Origin: a virus
Direction: 5' to 3' (one strand)
DNA: 64,000 nucleotides
Virus record (IMG/VR): IMGVR_UViG_3300009034_001352
Location: 1-64,000 of that record
Shown piece after piece: positions 39,060 to 48,391 of this stretch. Position numbers and translations under genes: made by a program. The stretch's first letter is position 1. Every line of letters begins with the position of its first letter. Under the pieces are notes generated by a model. That model made no database searches. It saw nothing but the letters and a program-made list of their open reading frames with translations, and was not told where the DNA came from.

Positions 39060-40475
39060 ATGAAAAGGAAGAAGATTGATTTGTTTCAGGAGAGACAAAT
39101 TATAATTAATATGATTGTATCAACCAGATTTTTAAAAGAAATATCAAATATAGTTCAACCAAAATATTTTAAATCACAATATGGAAAATTAATAAGTAGA
39201 TGGATTTTAGAATATTGGAATGAATTTAAAATTGCTCCTGGAAAACAAATCCAAAATATTTTTTATCAAAAAGGAACATTTATTCAAGACGAAGATGATC
39301 GTGAAGATGTTTCAGATTTTTTATCTTTTCTATCTAAAGAATGGGAGGAGATAGAAAAAGAACAAAATATTGATTTTTTAATTAAGAATGCTATTCATTA
39401 TTTGAAAATAAGATCATTAGAAATATTAAAAGATAAATTGGAATCCTCTATTATTGAAGGAAATCCGCTTAAGGGGGAACAAAATATTATAGAATATAAT
39501 AGAGTTGAAAAAATAAGTGGAATTGGAGTATCTTTGTTAAAAGATAGTTCTGCTATTATATCTGCCTTTCTTGAAGAGAATGAGATAATGTTTAAATTTC
39601 CTGGAGTGTTTGGGGAAGTATGTGGATTATTTCTTCGAGGAGATTTAGTGTCATTTTTAGCTGCCGCAAAAAAGGGAAAAACTTGGCTTCAACTTTATAT
39701 AGGAGAAACAGCAGCGGCTTATGGTTATAAGACGATAATATTTACATTAGAGATGACACAAAATCAAATATTAAGAAGGGGATGGCAATTACTTGTTGGA
39801 ATGCCAAGAATATCTGGATCAATTTTAATTCCACGATTTGAAAAAACAAATACTGATAAAAAGAAAAGATGGAAAGTGATAATGAGTAAGAAAAAGAAAA
39901 AGGGAGTAAATGTTTCAAATATAGAGAAGGAACAGAAAAAGTTAAAAACTATTTTTAGATCAGGTGATTTGAAAATAGTAACTCTACCAGCTTATTCAGC
40001 AACGATAGAAGATTTGGAAGCATATTTAGATAATTTTTATTATTTTGAGAATTATGTTCCTGATGTTATAATTGTGGATTATGCTGATATTGTGGCCCCA
40101 TCAAAATATTCAAGATCAGATTATCGTCAACAAATAGATGTTATATGGAAAAAATTGAGAAGAATGGCACAAGAAAGAAATGCTCTTGTAATCACAGCAA
40201 GTCAAGCAGGTAGAGCAGCTTTTCATAAGGATGCCAAAGAGGAAAACATAGCAGAGGATATACGAAAAATTGCACATGTTTCTAAAATGATAGCTATTAA
40301 CAAAAGTAAAGCAGATGAAAAGATAAAAGCTGTTAGAATAGAACAATTAGCTGAGAGAGATGGTAGAAGAAATTATAAACAAGCTTTAGTTTTACAGTGT
40401 TTAGAAATAGGTCGTCCTTATTTAGATAGTAAATATGTAGATGAGGTTTTGTTGGAGAAAGAAGATGAAAAATAA
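39060..40475 (+). CDS. Replicative DNA helicase (DnaB-type, SF4)
   Basis: 471 residues. A helical N-terminal domain (1-160) precedes a RecA-type core: Walker A FLAAAKKGKTWLQLYIGE, YKTIIFTLEMTQNQILRR, Walker B DVIIVDYADIVAP, and LVITASQAGRAA. The C-terminal RVEQLAERDGRRNYK-like segment matches the DnaB arginine-finger region (KIAHVSKMIAINKS). It would unwind the fork and recruit the primase from 32164. No ribosome site of note; it starts 8 nt after the previous stop. Confidence 0.85.
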   Translation: MKRKKIDLFQERQIIINMIVSTRFLKEISNIVQPKYFKSQYGKLISRWILEYWNEFKIAPGKQIQNIFYQKGTFIQDEDDREDVSDFLSFLSKEWEEIEKEQNIDFLIKNAIHYLKIRSLEILKDKLESSIIEGNPLKGEQNIIEYNRVEKISGIGVSLLKDSSAIISAFLEENEIMFKFPGVFGEVCGLFLRGDLVSFLAAAKKGKTWLQLYIGETAAAYGYKTIIFTLEMTQNQILRRGWQLLVGMPRISGSILIPRFEKTNTDKKKRWKVIMSKKKKKGVNVSNIEKEQKKLKTIFRSGDLKIVTLPAYSATIEDLEAYLDNFYYFENYVPDVIIVDYADIVAPSKYSRSDYRQQIDVIWKKLRRMAQERNALVITASQAGRAAFHKDAKEENIAEDIRKIAHVSKMIAINKSKADEKIKAVRIEQLAERDGRRNYKQALVLQCLEIGRPYLDSKYVDEVLLEKEDEK

Positions 40476-41058
40476 AGGAAAATGTTTTAGCAAAATAAAT
40501 CAAGGAAAAAGATTGAAAGGAGATACATATCAAACTCCTTATTTAATGACTCAATCTTTATTTGATAATGAAGTTTTTGATGATAAAACATCTATGCTTG
40601 AACCGGCTTGTGGAGAAAAGGCAATTGTTAAAATAATTAAAAAGAACTATTTTGGTAAATTAAAATATTATGATATTAAAGAAGGAAGGGATTTTTTAGA
40701 AGAGAAAGAAAAATATACTTATATTATAACCAATCCCCCTTTCAATAAAGCTAATCAATTTATTTTAAAAGCAAAAGAGATTACTACAATTAAATTTTGT
40801 TTTTTAATGCCTTTAGGATATTTGCAAGGACAATGGAGATTTGAAAATATTTTTAATGTGATTAGTTTATTTCAGTTAACTAAAATTTATGTTTTTACAA
40901 GAATGCCTATGCTTTCAAATAATATAAGAGAAGATGGAAAATATGAGACTGGGATGCAATCATATGGGTGGTTTATTTGGGAAAGATCGTCTATTGAAAG
41001 AATTAATCATCCGATAATTTATTGGATAGATTCTAAAAATCATATAGTAAGAAAATGA
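40465..41058 (+). CDS. N6-adenine-type DNA methyltransferase (putative)
   Basis: 197 residues. The order is SMLEPACGEKAI (motif I-like), then YIITNPPFNKA (NPPF, motif IV), as in type II/III adenine methylases, followed by a helical C-terminus. No separate target-recognition domain is evident, so it may recognise a simple site or be a degenerate/solitary enzyme. A solitary phage methylase could protect against host restriction. The start is ATG 40465 after TTGGAGAAAGAAG. Confidence 0.7.
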   Translation: MKNKGKCFSKINQGKRLKGDTYQTPYLMTQSLFDNEVFDDKTSMLEPACGEKAIVKIIKKNYFGKLKYYDIKEGRDFLEEKEKYTYIITNPPFNKANQFILKAKEITTIKFCFLMPLGYLQGQWRFENIFNVISLFQLTKIYVFTRMPMLSNNIREDGKYETGMQSYGWFIWERSSIERINHPIIYWIDSKNHIVRK

Positions 41059-41861
41059 AAGATAAAGAAATAAAAAAATATGATATAGAAAGTATAATAA
41101 TATCTATAGAAGAGAAGAAAATAAAAATGGTGAATAATTGTAATAAAATAATGCAATTACATGAAGAAACAAAAGAAATTATTAATACTATAGATGGATT
41201 TAATCCTATTCAATTTAAATATAATCAATATAAATATGGGGATGATTATAAAAAATATATAAATAGAAAATGTTGGTATTATCTTGTAAATATATTTGAT
41301 TTAAAAAAATATATGTTATGTACTTCATATGATAAATTATTAAAAGATATTGAAGAGAATAATATTCCAGATTTTACAGTTAAAAATGCTTTAGGATGGG
41401 TTCGACAATTGAAAGAATTAATATATGAAAATATTAGAGTGTTAGTTGAAACTGTTTTTGATAAGATAATGAATGATTATTATTTTACTGGAGGGTCTTC
41501 TTATTATAATCAGAAAAAGAAAAAAAGAAATAATTCAGGTATAAATAAATTTTTTATTCTCACAACTTATGATTATGCTTATATTTTTTCTTATAGATCT
41601 GGCGTAACTATAACTGATGATTTAGAGAAATGTTTATATATTTTAGATAATGAAAGAGTGCCTGAAGAGCCTATTAAAGATTATATGAGAAAAAATAAAT
41701 TAAATGAATATGAAAATAAGTATATGAAAATAAAAGTATGTAAAAATGGAAATACCCATTATTGGATTAAAGATGAAAACATATTAAATCTTTTGAATAA
41801 GATTGGTGCAGGAAATAACAATATAATTGGTGAAAAAATAAGAATTAAAATATTAAATTAA
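41055..41861 (+). CDS. Hypothetical protein
   Basis: 268 residues, alpha/beta, lysine and tyrosine rich, with a possible C-terminal globular part (GNTHYWIKDENILNLL). It overlaps the methylase stop by 4 nt (ATGA) and ends before the sliding clamp. No family recognised; placed in the replication operon. Confidence 0.5.
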   Translation: MKDKEIKKYDIESIIISIEEKKIKMVNNCNKIMQLHEETKEIINTIDGFNPIQFKYNQYKYGDDYKKYINRKCWYYLVNIFDLKKYMLCTSYDKLLKDIEENNIPDFTVKNALGWVRQLKELIYENIRVLVETVFDKIMNDYYFTGGSSYYNQKKKKRNNSGINKFFILTTYDYAYIFSYRSGVTITDDLEKCLYILDNERVPEEPIKDYMRKNKLNEYENKYMKIKVCKNGNTHYWIKDENILNLLNKIGAGNNNIIGEKIRIKILN

Positions 41862-41871
41862 GGAGAATAAT

Positions 41872-42978
41872 ATGAAATTTAAATGTGAGAAAATTAAATT
41901 ATTAGAAGCTGTTGAAGTGGCTTCTAATATAGTTATGAAAACAAGTTCTTTATTAATTTTATCTTCTATTTATTTGGAGATAAAAAATAATGAAATAATT
42001 GTTAAATTTACTAATTTAAAAAGTAGTGGAATTATGAATTTTTTAGTAGATGAAGGAACAGATGGAAAAGTTTTAGTAAAAACAGATAAATTATTATCTA
42101 TTTTAAGAAAAATGGATAATGGATATATAGAATGTGGATTAAAGAAAAATTATTTTTATATTAGAAATGAGGAAAATACTGTCAAATTTAAGATGGATAT
42201 ATTTGAAACTGATATAAATAGTTTTCCTTCTTTACCAAAAGTTGAAAAAAAATATAAAATAAATGTAAAACAAAATTATTTTTTAAAAATGATTAATAAT
42301 GTTTTATTTGCGGTTTCTAAAGATGATTCTAATCAAATATTAACAGGTGTTTATTTAGAAAAAACTAAAAGTAAATTGATTATGACTGCTACTAGCGGAA
42401 AAAGATTATCTAATATATTTTTAGATATTGAAAATAAAAAAGAGGAAAAAAATATAATTATTCCTTATGAAATTTTAAATATTATTAAAAATTATTTGAA
42501 GAAAGATGATCTGTCTTTGTTTATTGATGATCGATTTATATATATTGAATTTGATAATTATAAATTTTATTCATCTCTTATTAATGGGGAATATGTTTCA
42601 TATGATAAAATAATTTCTGTAGATTTGGAAAATAAAATAATAATAAATAGAAAGAAATTAAAAAAGGCTATAGATAGGGTTTCTTTGATGATAGATGATA
42701 ATAAAACTTTATATTTGGAATTTGAAAAGAATAAATTAAATATAAAATCTAAAGGATTATTAGGAGAAGGAAATGAAATAATTGATTGTGAATATAATGG
42801 AGAGAAGGGGCAAATAGTTTTTAATTATAATTTTATATATGATCCTATAAGTATTATTGAAGAAGATTTTATTTGTATAAAATTTAATAGTGTTAATGAG
42901 GCAGTAATATTAAAAGGTAATAAAAACAATAATTCTGTACATGTAATAGAGCCAATGATTAAAGATAAAAATGAATAG
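41872..42978 (+). CDS. dnaN: DNA polymerase III beta-type sliding clamp
   Basis: 368 residues, the size and pattern of bacterial DnaN: LLEAVEVASNIVMKTSSLLILSS opening the first domain, KTDKLLSILRKM, GVYLEKTKSKLIMTATSGKRLS in domain II, and a third domain ending with a CEYNGEKGQIVFNYNF-like strand and a final phosphate-turn helix. It forms a ring that tethers the polymerase. AAGGAGAATAAT precedes the ATG; the stop is amber. Confidence 0.85.
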   Translation: MKFKCEKIKLLEAVEVASNIVMKTSSLLILSSIYLEIKNNEIIVKFTNLKSSGIMNFLVDEGTDGKVLVKTDKLLSILRKMDNGYIECGLKKNYFYIRNEENTVKFKMDIFETDINSFPSLPKVEKKYKINVKQNYFLKMINNVLFAVSKDDSNQILTGVYLEKTKSKLIMTATSGKRLSNIFLDIENKKEEKNIIIPYEILNIIKNYLKKDDLSLFIDDRFIYIEFDNYKFYSSLINGEYVSYDKIISVDLENKIIINRKKLKKAIDRVSLMIDDNKTLYLEFEKNKLNIKSKGLLGEGNEIIDCEYNGEKGQIVFNYNFIYDPISIIEEDFICIKFNSVNEAVILKGNKNNNSVHVIEPMIKDKNE

Positions 42979-43096
42979 TTACAATAGATTTTTAGAAAAT
43001 AAAAAGCAATTGGATAAAAATTATTATAAACAAGCCATCAAAAATCTTTTATTTGTAAATAATAAAAGAGATGAAAATACTTTATTTGAAATGTAA
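42971..43096 (+). CDS. Small hypothetical protein
   Basis: 41 residues, basic and helical (RFLENKKQLDKNYYKQAIKN). It starts at an ATG overlapping the clamp stop (ATGAATAG) and ends 1 nt before the polymerase start, so it is probably translated by coupling and passes ribosomes to the polymerase gene, which lacks a good Shine-Dalgarno site. No family recognised. Confidence 0.4.
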   Translation: MNSYNRFLENKKQLDKNYYKQAIKNLLFVNNKRDENTLFEM

Positions 43097-43097
43097 T

Positions 43098-45674
43098 ATG
43101 AAACAAGGATTTTTTAAAGGATTTGAATTATCAGAAAAAGAGATTAAACAGAAAAATAAAAAACAAAAAAAATATACTTGTGAAGATTGTGGATTATATA
43201 AAAATTGTCTTTCTCCAAAAATGAAATCTACTGGAAAAGGAAAAAAGAAAATACTTATTGTGGCAGAAGCTAACGGAAAAAAAGAAGATGAAAAAAATAT
43301 CCAATTGATAGGAAAATCAGGCCAATTATTAAGAGATTATTTAGAAGATGTAAATCTAGATTTAGATGAGGATTTTTGGAAAACAAATGCAATTTGTTGT
43401 CATCCTGAAAACAATAGAACTCCAAATAATAAAGAAATAAAATGTTGTAGAAAAAATCTTTTTGAAACTATAGAAAAATATAAACCAAAAGTAATTATTC
43501 CTATGGGAAAGATAGCTTTGGAAAGTTTGTTAGGTGAAAGAATTTCTGGTAGAATTAAAAATGTTAATTATTCGGATTGGGTTGGTGAGATTATACCAGA
43601 TCAAGAGTTAAAAGTTTGGATTTGTCCTGTTTATCATCCTTCTTACATTTTAAGAAATGAATGGGATATTGTTTTAAAAAAAATATGGAAAAAATCTATT
43701 GATAAAGCAATACAAATAGTTGAAAAACCATTTTATATTCATAATTATGAAAAAGATGTAATTACATATAAAGATAAAAAAGATGCCATTGAATGTATGA
43801 GAAATATTAAAGCAAATGGAAATATAGTAGTTTTTGATTATGAAACTACTGGATTAAAACCTCATAGAGAGGGACATAAAATTATTTGTTGTTCTATTTC
43901 TGATGGAATATTAAGTTTTGCTTTTCCATTTTTTGAAAATAAAGATTTTAAAAAAGAATGGAGAAAATTAATTGGATCAAAAAAAACTTTTTGTATAGCT
44001 CATAATGCAAGATTTGAAGGATTATGGACTAAAAAGATTTTAGGATTTTCAGTTAAAAATTGGTATTGGGATACTATGATAGCTCAATCTATTATAGATA
44101 ATAGAAAAACAACAAAATTGAAATTCTGGACATATGTAAAATTTGGAGTATTAGGTTATGATAATGAAATTGATAAATATATTAGAGGAAAGAAAAAAGG
44201 AGAAGATATAAAATCAGCTAATGCTTTTAATTTAATTGAGAATGTTCCTATTAAGGAATTATTAAAATACAATGCTTTGGATTCTTTATTTACTTATAAA
44301 TTATATGAAAATCAATTATATAAAATTAAAGGAATATTAAAAGATGGATTTAATTTATTTATGAAAGGATTTCAATCTTTATTACAAGCACAATTAAATG
44401 GAGTTAGAATTAATTTAGATTTAATGAAAAAACAGAAAGTTAAATTAAAGACTAAATTAGAAATTATAAAGAAAAAAATAATGGATAGTGAAGAATTAAA
44501 AAAATGGGATAGAGAGAAAGAATTTGAGTTTACAAGTCCGAAACAATTATCTTATTTGTTATATGATTGTCTTGAATTAGATGTTATGAAAAAAACAATT
44601 AAAGGAAATTCATCTGTTGATCAGGAGGTTCTTGAAAAAATTGATTTACCAATTGTTAAAAATATATTGAGATATAGAAAATGGGAAAAAATATCAAGCA
44701 CTTATTTTGCTCAATATGAAAGAGAGCAAGTTAATGATTTTTTACATCCATTTTTTAATTTGGGGACGAGTGGAAAAGGTAGGGGAGTAAAAACTTATAG
44801 ATCCTCTTGTAATTCACCTAACTTACAGAATGTTTTTAAAAGAAATAAAAGAGCGAAAAAAATGATTCGCGGTCTTATTATTCCAAGAGAAGGAAATAAG
44901 TTGATTGAATATGATTTTAAAGGCATGGAAGTTTCCACAGCTGCATGCTATAACAAAGATCCAAATCTAATAAAATATCTTAAAGATGATTCTACGGATA
45001 TGCATAGAGATTGTGCAGCAGAATTATTTATGTGTTCTAAAGAAAAAGTTAATAGTTATGAAAGATATACAGCAAAAAATAAATTTGTATTTCCGGAGTT
45101 TTATGGTAGTTATTATGAGGATGTGACTCCTAATTTATGGGAGAATATTGAGAAAGATACTAAAGATAGATTAAAAAAAAATGGAATTAAAAATTATGAT
45201 CAATTTGAAGATCATGTTATGGAAGTTGAGAGAATATTTTGGGAAGATAAATTTCCTGTATATGCTGAATGGAAAAAGAAAACTATAAAAGAATATGAAA
45301 AAAAAGAATATGTGGAATTATTTACAGGTTTTCGATGTAAAGGGCCTATGAAAAGAAATGAAATTATAAATTATAGAATTCAGGGATCTGCTTTTCATAT
45401 CCTTTTATGGACATTTAATCAAGTAATGAAAGAAAGTAGAAAATTTAATAAAAGTTTTTTGATTGGACAAATACACGATTCCATGTTAGCTGATATTTAT
45501 CCAGATGATGAAGAAGAGTTTGATTATTTAGTTTGGTATTATGGAACACAAAAAATACCAGAATGTTGGGATTGGATTATTGTTCCATTAAAAATAGAAA
45601 AAGAAAGATCAGCTATAAATGGAAATTGGGCTGAAATGGAAGATCAAGGATATTTAAAAGGAGAAAAAGAATGA
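43098..45674 (+). CDS. Uracil-DNA-glycosylase / DNA polymerase I fusion
   Basis: 858 residues. Residues ~20-205: family-4-type uracil-DNA glycosylase, with cysteines CEDCGLYKNC, LIVAEANGKKED, GKSGQLLRDYL, TNAICCHPENNRTP and YHPSYILR. Residues ~240-430: 3'-5' exonuclease (FDYETTG; AHNARFEG; YNALDSLFTY). Residues ~430-858: family A polymerase, motif A EYDFKGMEVSTAA, motif B TAKNKFVFPEFYGSYYED, motif C GQIHDSMLAD (Ser where Glu is usual). ATG 43098 is preferred over 43071, but neither has a strong ribosome site. It overlaps csf1 by 4 nt. Confidence 0.9.
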   Translation: MKQGFFKGFELSEKEIKQKNKKQKKYTCEDCGLYKNCLSPKMKSTGKGKKKILIVAEANGKKEDEKNIQLIGKSGQLLRDYLEDVNLDLDEDFWKTNAICCHPENNRTPNNKEIKCCRKNLFETIEKYKPKVIIPMGKIALESLLGERISGRIKNVNYSDWVGEIIPDQELKVWICPVYHPSYILRNEWDIVLKKIWKKSIDKAIQIVEKPFYIHNYEKDVITYKDKKDAIECMRNIKANGNIVVFDYETTGLKPHREGHKIICCSISDGILSFAFPFFENKDFKKEWRKLIGSKKTFCIAHNARFEGLWTKKILGFSVKNWYWDTMIAQSIIDNRKTTKLKFWTYVKFGVLGYDNEIDKYIRGKKKGEDIKSANAFNLIENVPIKELLKYNALDSLFTYKLYENQLYKIKGILKDGFNLFMKGFQSLLQAQLNGVRINLDLMKKQKVKLKTKLEIIKKKIMDSEELKKWDREKEFEFTSPKQLSYLLYDCLELDVMKKTIKGNSSVDQEVLEKIDLPIVKNILRYRKWEKISSTYFAQYEREQVNDFLHPFFNLGTSGKGRGVKTYRSSCNSPNLQNVFKRNKRAKKMIRGLIIPREGNKLIEYDFKGMEVSTAACYNKDPNLIKYLKDDSTDMHRDCAAELFMCSKEKVNSYERYTAKNKFVFPEFYGSYYEDVTPNLWENIEKDTKDRLKKNGIKNYDQFEDHVMEVERIFWEDKFPVYAEWKKKTIKEYEKKEYVELFTGFRCKGPMKRNEIINYRIQGSAFHILLWTFNQVMKESRKFNKSFLIGQIHDSMLADIYPDDEEEFDYLVWYYGTQKIPECWDWIIVPLKIEKERSAINGNWAEMEDQGYLKGEKE

Positions 45675-46411
45675 AAGCAAGTAAATTGTATATTAATGAT
45701 TTTGGTAAAGAAAAGTGCGTATTCTGTAATTCTGATTGTTCTAAAAAGATTTTGGTTTCTTCTTTTATTAAAAAAACATTTACTAATTATGATTTATTAC
45801 AAAATCCAGATGGGTTATATATGTGTAAAGGATGTTATTTTAGTATGACAGATAAAAGTATAGAGGAATTGATAATGCCTGATGGAGAAATTAAAACTAA
45901 TCAATCAGCTCGTACCTATTCTTGGGTTCTTACTAAGAAGAAAAAAAGAGCTTTTTCAAAAAGACATATTAAAGAGATAAAAGAAATAGTTTTAAATCCT
46001 CCTAAACCTCCTTTTGCTATTGTTATTTCTGATAAAGGAAAAAAACATTTAATATTCAGGTCATTAGTATCTTATTCAAGAGATGATTATGTATTACAAT
46101 TTGAAGAAGAATCAGTATTTGTTAATGTAAAAAAATTAAAAGATAGAATAGAATTATGTGAGAGAATAATAGCTTTTTGTGGAAAAATTAACATTTTGAA
46201 ATATTCAAAATTCAAAATTTCTAAACATAGTTTACCAAATGTTTCGGAATCTTTATTAAATCAATTTTTTTCTATTAAAGAAGAAAAGCTAATGGAGTTA
46301 GCTATATTTTTATCAAAAAATAAAAAGGAGTGTTATAATGAGTATTATTTTATTGAAAAGTCAAAAAGAATTCAGACAGAAAATAGCGGGTTTATTTTGT
46401 TTGATGAATGA
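45671..46411 (+). CDS. csf1: Type IV-B CRISPR effector subunit Csf1 (Cas8-like)
   Basis: 246 residues. The N-terminal four-cysteine zinc finger CVFCNSDC...MCKGCYFSM with an intervening SFIKKTFTNYDLL is the Csf1 signature; the rest is alpha/beta with PPKPPFAIVISDKGKKH and a helical C-terminus. Csf1 is the large-subunit counterpart in type IV complexes. Its ATG overlaps the polymerase stop (ATGA) with AAAGGAGAAAAAG upstream, so it is coupled to the replisome gene. cas11 starts within its last 74 nt. Confidence 0.8.
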   Translation: MKASKLYINDFGKEKCVFCNSDCSKKILVSSFIKKTFTNYDLLQNPDGLYMCKGCYFSMTDKSIEELIMPDGEIKTNQSARTYSWVLTKKKKRAFSKRHIKEIKEIVLNPPKPPFAIVISDKGKKHLIFRSLVSYSRDDYVLQFEEESVFVNVKKLKDRIELCERIIAFCGKINILKYSKFKISKHSLPNVSESLLNQFFSIKEEKLMELAIFLSKNKKECYNEYYFIEKSKRIQTENSGFILFDE

Positions 46412-46793
46412 AGAAAATGAAGAAGTAGAGGAAAAAATTAAAAATGAATGTATTAAATTTATTTCATTATTACCTGTTTTTTTCTCCGATTCCTTAGATA
46501 GGAAAACATTATGGGATCGTATATCCCATGGAATTTATTCTGCTTCCACAAAGTGTGATAATGATTTTGAATCTTTTCTTAATTTTGTATTAGAGTATAT
46601 TAAAGCAGAAGGAAATAAAGTCGCTAGTAATTCTGAATTTAGTTCTTTTTTATCTTTTGTAATTGAAAAATCAGATGGGTGGAAAATAAAATTTATTACT
46701 TTATGTCAAAATAAATATTATATTTTAGTTGCATATGCTAGACAAAAATGGGAGGAGAGAAAAAAAGAAAAAAAGAAAGGAGAATTAAAATGA
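46338..46793 (+). CDS. cas11: Type IV-B small subunit Cas11 (putative)
   Basis: 151 residues, wholly helical, basic C-terminus (RQKWEERKKEKKKG), between csf1 and csf2 exactly where type IV-B loci encode their small subunit. Helical bundle sequence with SDSLDRKTLWDRISHGIYSA and ILVAYARQKWEE. AAGGAGTGTTATA precedes the ATG. Small subunits are poorly conserved, so the call relies on position, size and helicity. It overlaps csf1 by 74 nt and csf2 by 4 nt. Confidence 0.7.
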   Translation: MSIILLKSQKEFRQKIAGLFCLMNEENEEVEEKIKNECIKFISLLPVFFSDSLDRKTLWDRISHGIYSASTKCDNDFESFLNFVLEYIKAEGNKVASNSEFSSFLSFVIEKSDGWKIKFITLCQNKYYILVAYARQKWEERKKEKKKGELK

Positions 46794-47719
46794 TAAAAAC
46801 ATATAAAATATACTGTTTAATGGAATTGTTAAGTCCTCTTACTCATATGATGGAAACATCAGGTAATGAGTCTTTAATTAATAGAGAACCTATTTTTTAT
46901 GATAAAAGAATTATTCATATCCCTGTTATATCTGGTAATAGTATTAGGCACAGAATTTTAAGACATCCCGGATCTTTATATTTAATTGAACAGATGGAAA
47001 TAGAAGGAAAAATGGGATTTGATCAATTGAATTTTATGATGTATGGTGGAACTCTTTGTGAAACGAAAACAACTACTAATTTGAAGAAAATTGCACTTAT
47101 GGAAGAGTTGTTTCCATTATATAGATTATTAGGAGGTTGTCTTAAAAATCAGATAATTTCTGGTAGTTTAGATGTATGGAGAGGTTTACTTATATGTGAA
47201 GAAAATAGGGAAACAATTAATAAGTATTTACCGGAAGAATATTATATTAATAAAAAATTATTTCCTGCTGATATGTTTGTTGGTAAATATCAATATACTC
47301 GTGGTGATATGAAAAATATAAAAAGTGTTGGTAAATTGATTAAAAATTTTAATGTAATAGAAAATAGAGAAAAATCTAATCTTATGATATATAATGGACA
47401 ACAAGTTAATCGTAATAGTTTCTTTTTTCATGGTTTTGCTACAAAATATGTATCTGAAATTGAAATAGGATGTATTTTTCATTGTTTACAATTATGGTCT
47501 GAAAATTACAGTACATTGGGGGGTATGATTGCTAAAGGACATGGAAAAGTAAATTTATCCTGTTTTTTAGAAAATAAGGAAATTGATATATCTAATTGTG
47601 TTCAAATGTATATTGATCATGTTCAAAAATATAAAAATGAAATGATAAATTGGTTGGATGAAATATTTCCAAAAAAAGAAAATAAAAATAATATGACAGG
47701 AAGTTTATTTAGTGAGTGA
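46790..47719 (+). CDS. csf2: Type IV-B backbone subunit Csf2 (Cas7-like RAMP)
   Basis: 309 residues. The Csf2 hallmark is near the N-terminus: LSPLTHMMETSGNESLINRE followed by IPVISGNSIRHRILRH; a MYGGTLCE segment and a C-terminal STLGGMIAKGHGKV glycine motif follow. Cas7-family RAMPs polymerise along guide RNA to form the complex backbone. The start is ATG 46790 after AAAGGAGAATTAAA. This is the most confidently recognised member of the operon. Confidence 0.88.
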   Translation: MIKTYKIYCLMELLSPLTHMMETSGNESLINREPIFYDKRIIHIPVISGNSIRHRILRHPGSLYLIEQMEIEGKMGFDQLNFMMYGGTLCETKTTTNLKKIALMEELFPLYRLLGGCLKNQIISGSLDVWRGLLICEENRETINKYLPEEYYINKKLFPADMFVGKYQYTRGDMKNIKSVGKLIKNFNVIENREKSNLMIYNGQQVNRNSFFFHGFATKYVSEIEIGCIFHCLQLWSENYSTLGGMIAKGHGKVNLSCFLENKEIDISNCVQMYIDHVQKYKNEMINWLDEIFPKKENKNNMTGSLFSE

Positions 47720-48389
47720 TAATTTTAAAGTAATATGTGAATTATGTTCTCCTTTATGTGAGGATGCTCCTCAATTAGATGCTTTACTTTGCAATGAACT
47801 TATATTTAAACAAAGATTATGTATATTTGGTAAGAAATTGAGTAGAGGAGATCCAATAAGTGAATTCAAAGAACCTAGAATACCATTGCGAAGTATTAGA
47901 TATAATAATATGCCCATTTATTTTTCATCAAATCCTATTTATATATGTAATTATGAATTTAGGGAAGATTTTTGTTATCATTTTGAATCAGAATTATTTT
48001 TTTTATTATTAAATATGGAAAGAAAATCTATTTCAGCAACATCTGGAATATATAAAGATAGACGTATTCCAATTAGATTAAAGTTAGTAAAAAAGATTGT
48101 ATGGTTTTGTTGTGGAACAAAAAATAGTGTATTAGAAATATTACAAAATATATCATCAATAGGGACAAAGCGAAAACAGGGATTTGGAATTGTGTTAAAA
48201 TGGGAAGTGGAAGATGTAGAAAAGGATTATTCTTTTTTTATTAAAAAAGATAATAAACGGATATTGATGAGAAATATGCCAAAAGATTTAATTGAAGACG
48301 ATGTTATAGGTTATACAATTAAATATGGAGCGGTATCTCCTCCTTATTGGCATCCAGGACGTTTTATGAATATAGCTTTTCCATTATAA
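47712..48389 (+). CDS. csf3: Type IV-B subunit Csf3 (Cas5-like RAMP)
   Basis: 225 residues. APQLDALLCNELIF, a basic ISEFKEPRIPLRSIRYN stretch and SSNPIY match Csf3 N-terminal features; SSIGTKRKQGFGIVLKWEVE is the RAMP glycine-rich loop, and the chain ends PPYWHPGRFMNIAFPL. Csf3 caps the 5' end of the guide RNA. The start is GTG, overlapping csf2 by 8 nt. Confidence 0.85.
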   Translation: MSDNFKVICELCSPLCEDAPQLDALLCNELIFKQRLCIFGKKLSRGDPISEFKEPRIPLRSIRYNNMPIYFSSNPIYICNYEFREDFCYHFESELFFLLLNMERKSISATSGIYKDRRIPIRLKLVKKIVWFCCGTKNSVLEILQNISSIGTKRKQGFGIVLKWEVEDVEKDYSFFIKKDNKRILMRNMPKDLIEDDVIGYTIKYGAVSPPYWHPGRFMNIAFPL

Positions 48390-48391
48390 TT

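Noticed and set aside
46790-48389. Assigning the RAMP genes to a type III (Csm/Cmr) or type I system
   Set aside because: The THMMETSGNESL...VISGNSIR motif, the small zinc-finger Csf1-like protein and the cysH companion fit type IV-B. There is no Cas10, Cas3, Cas8 of type I size, or Cas6.
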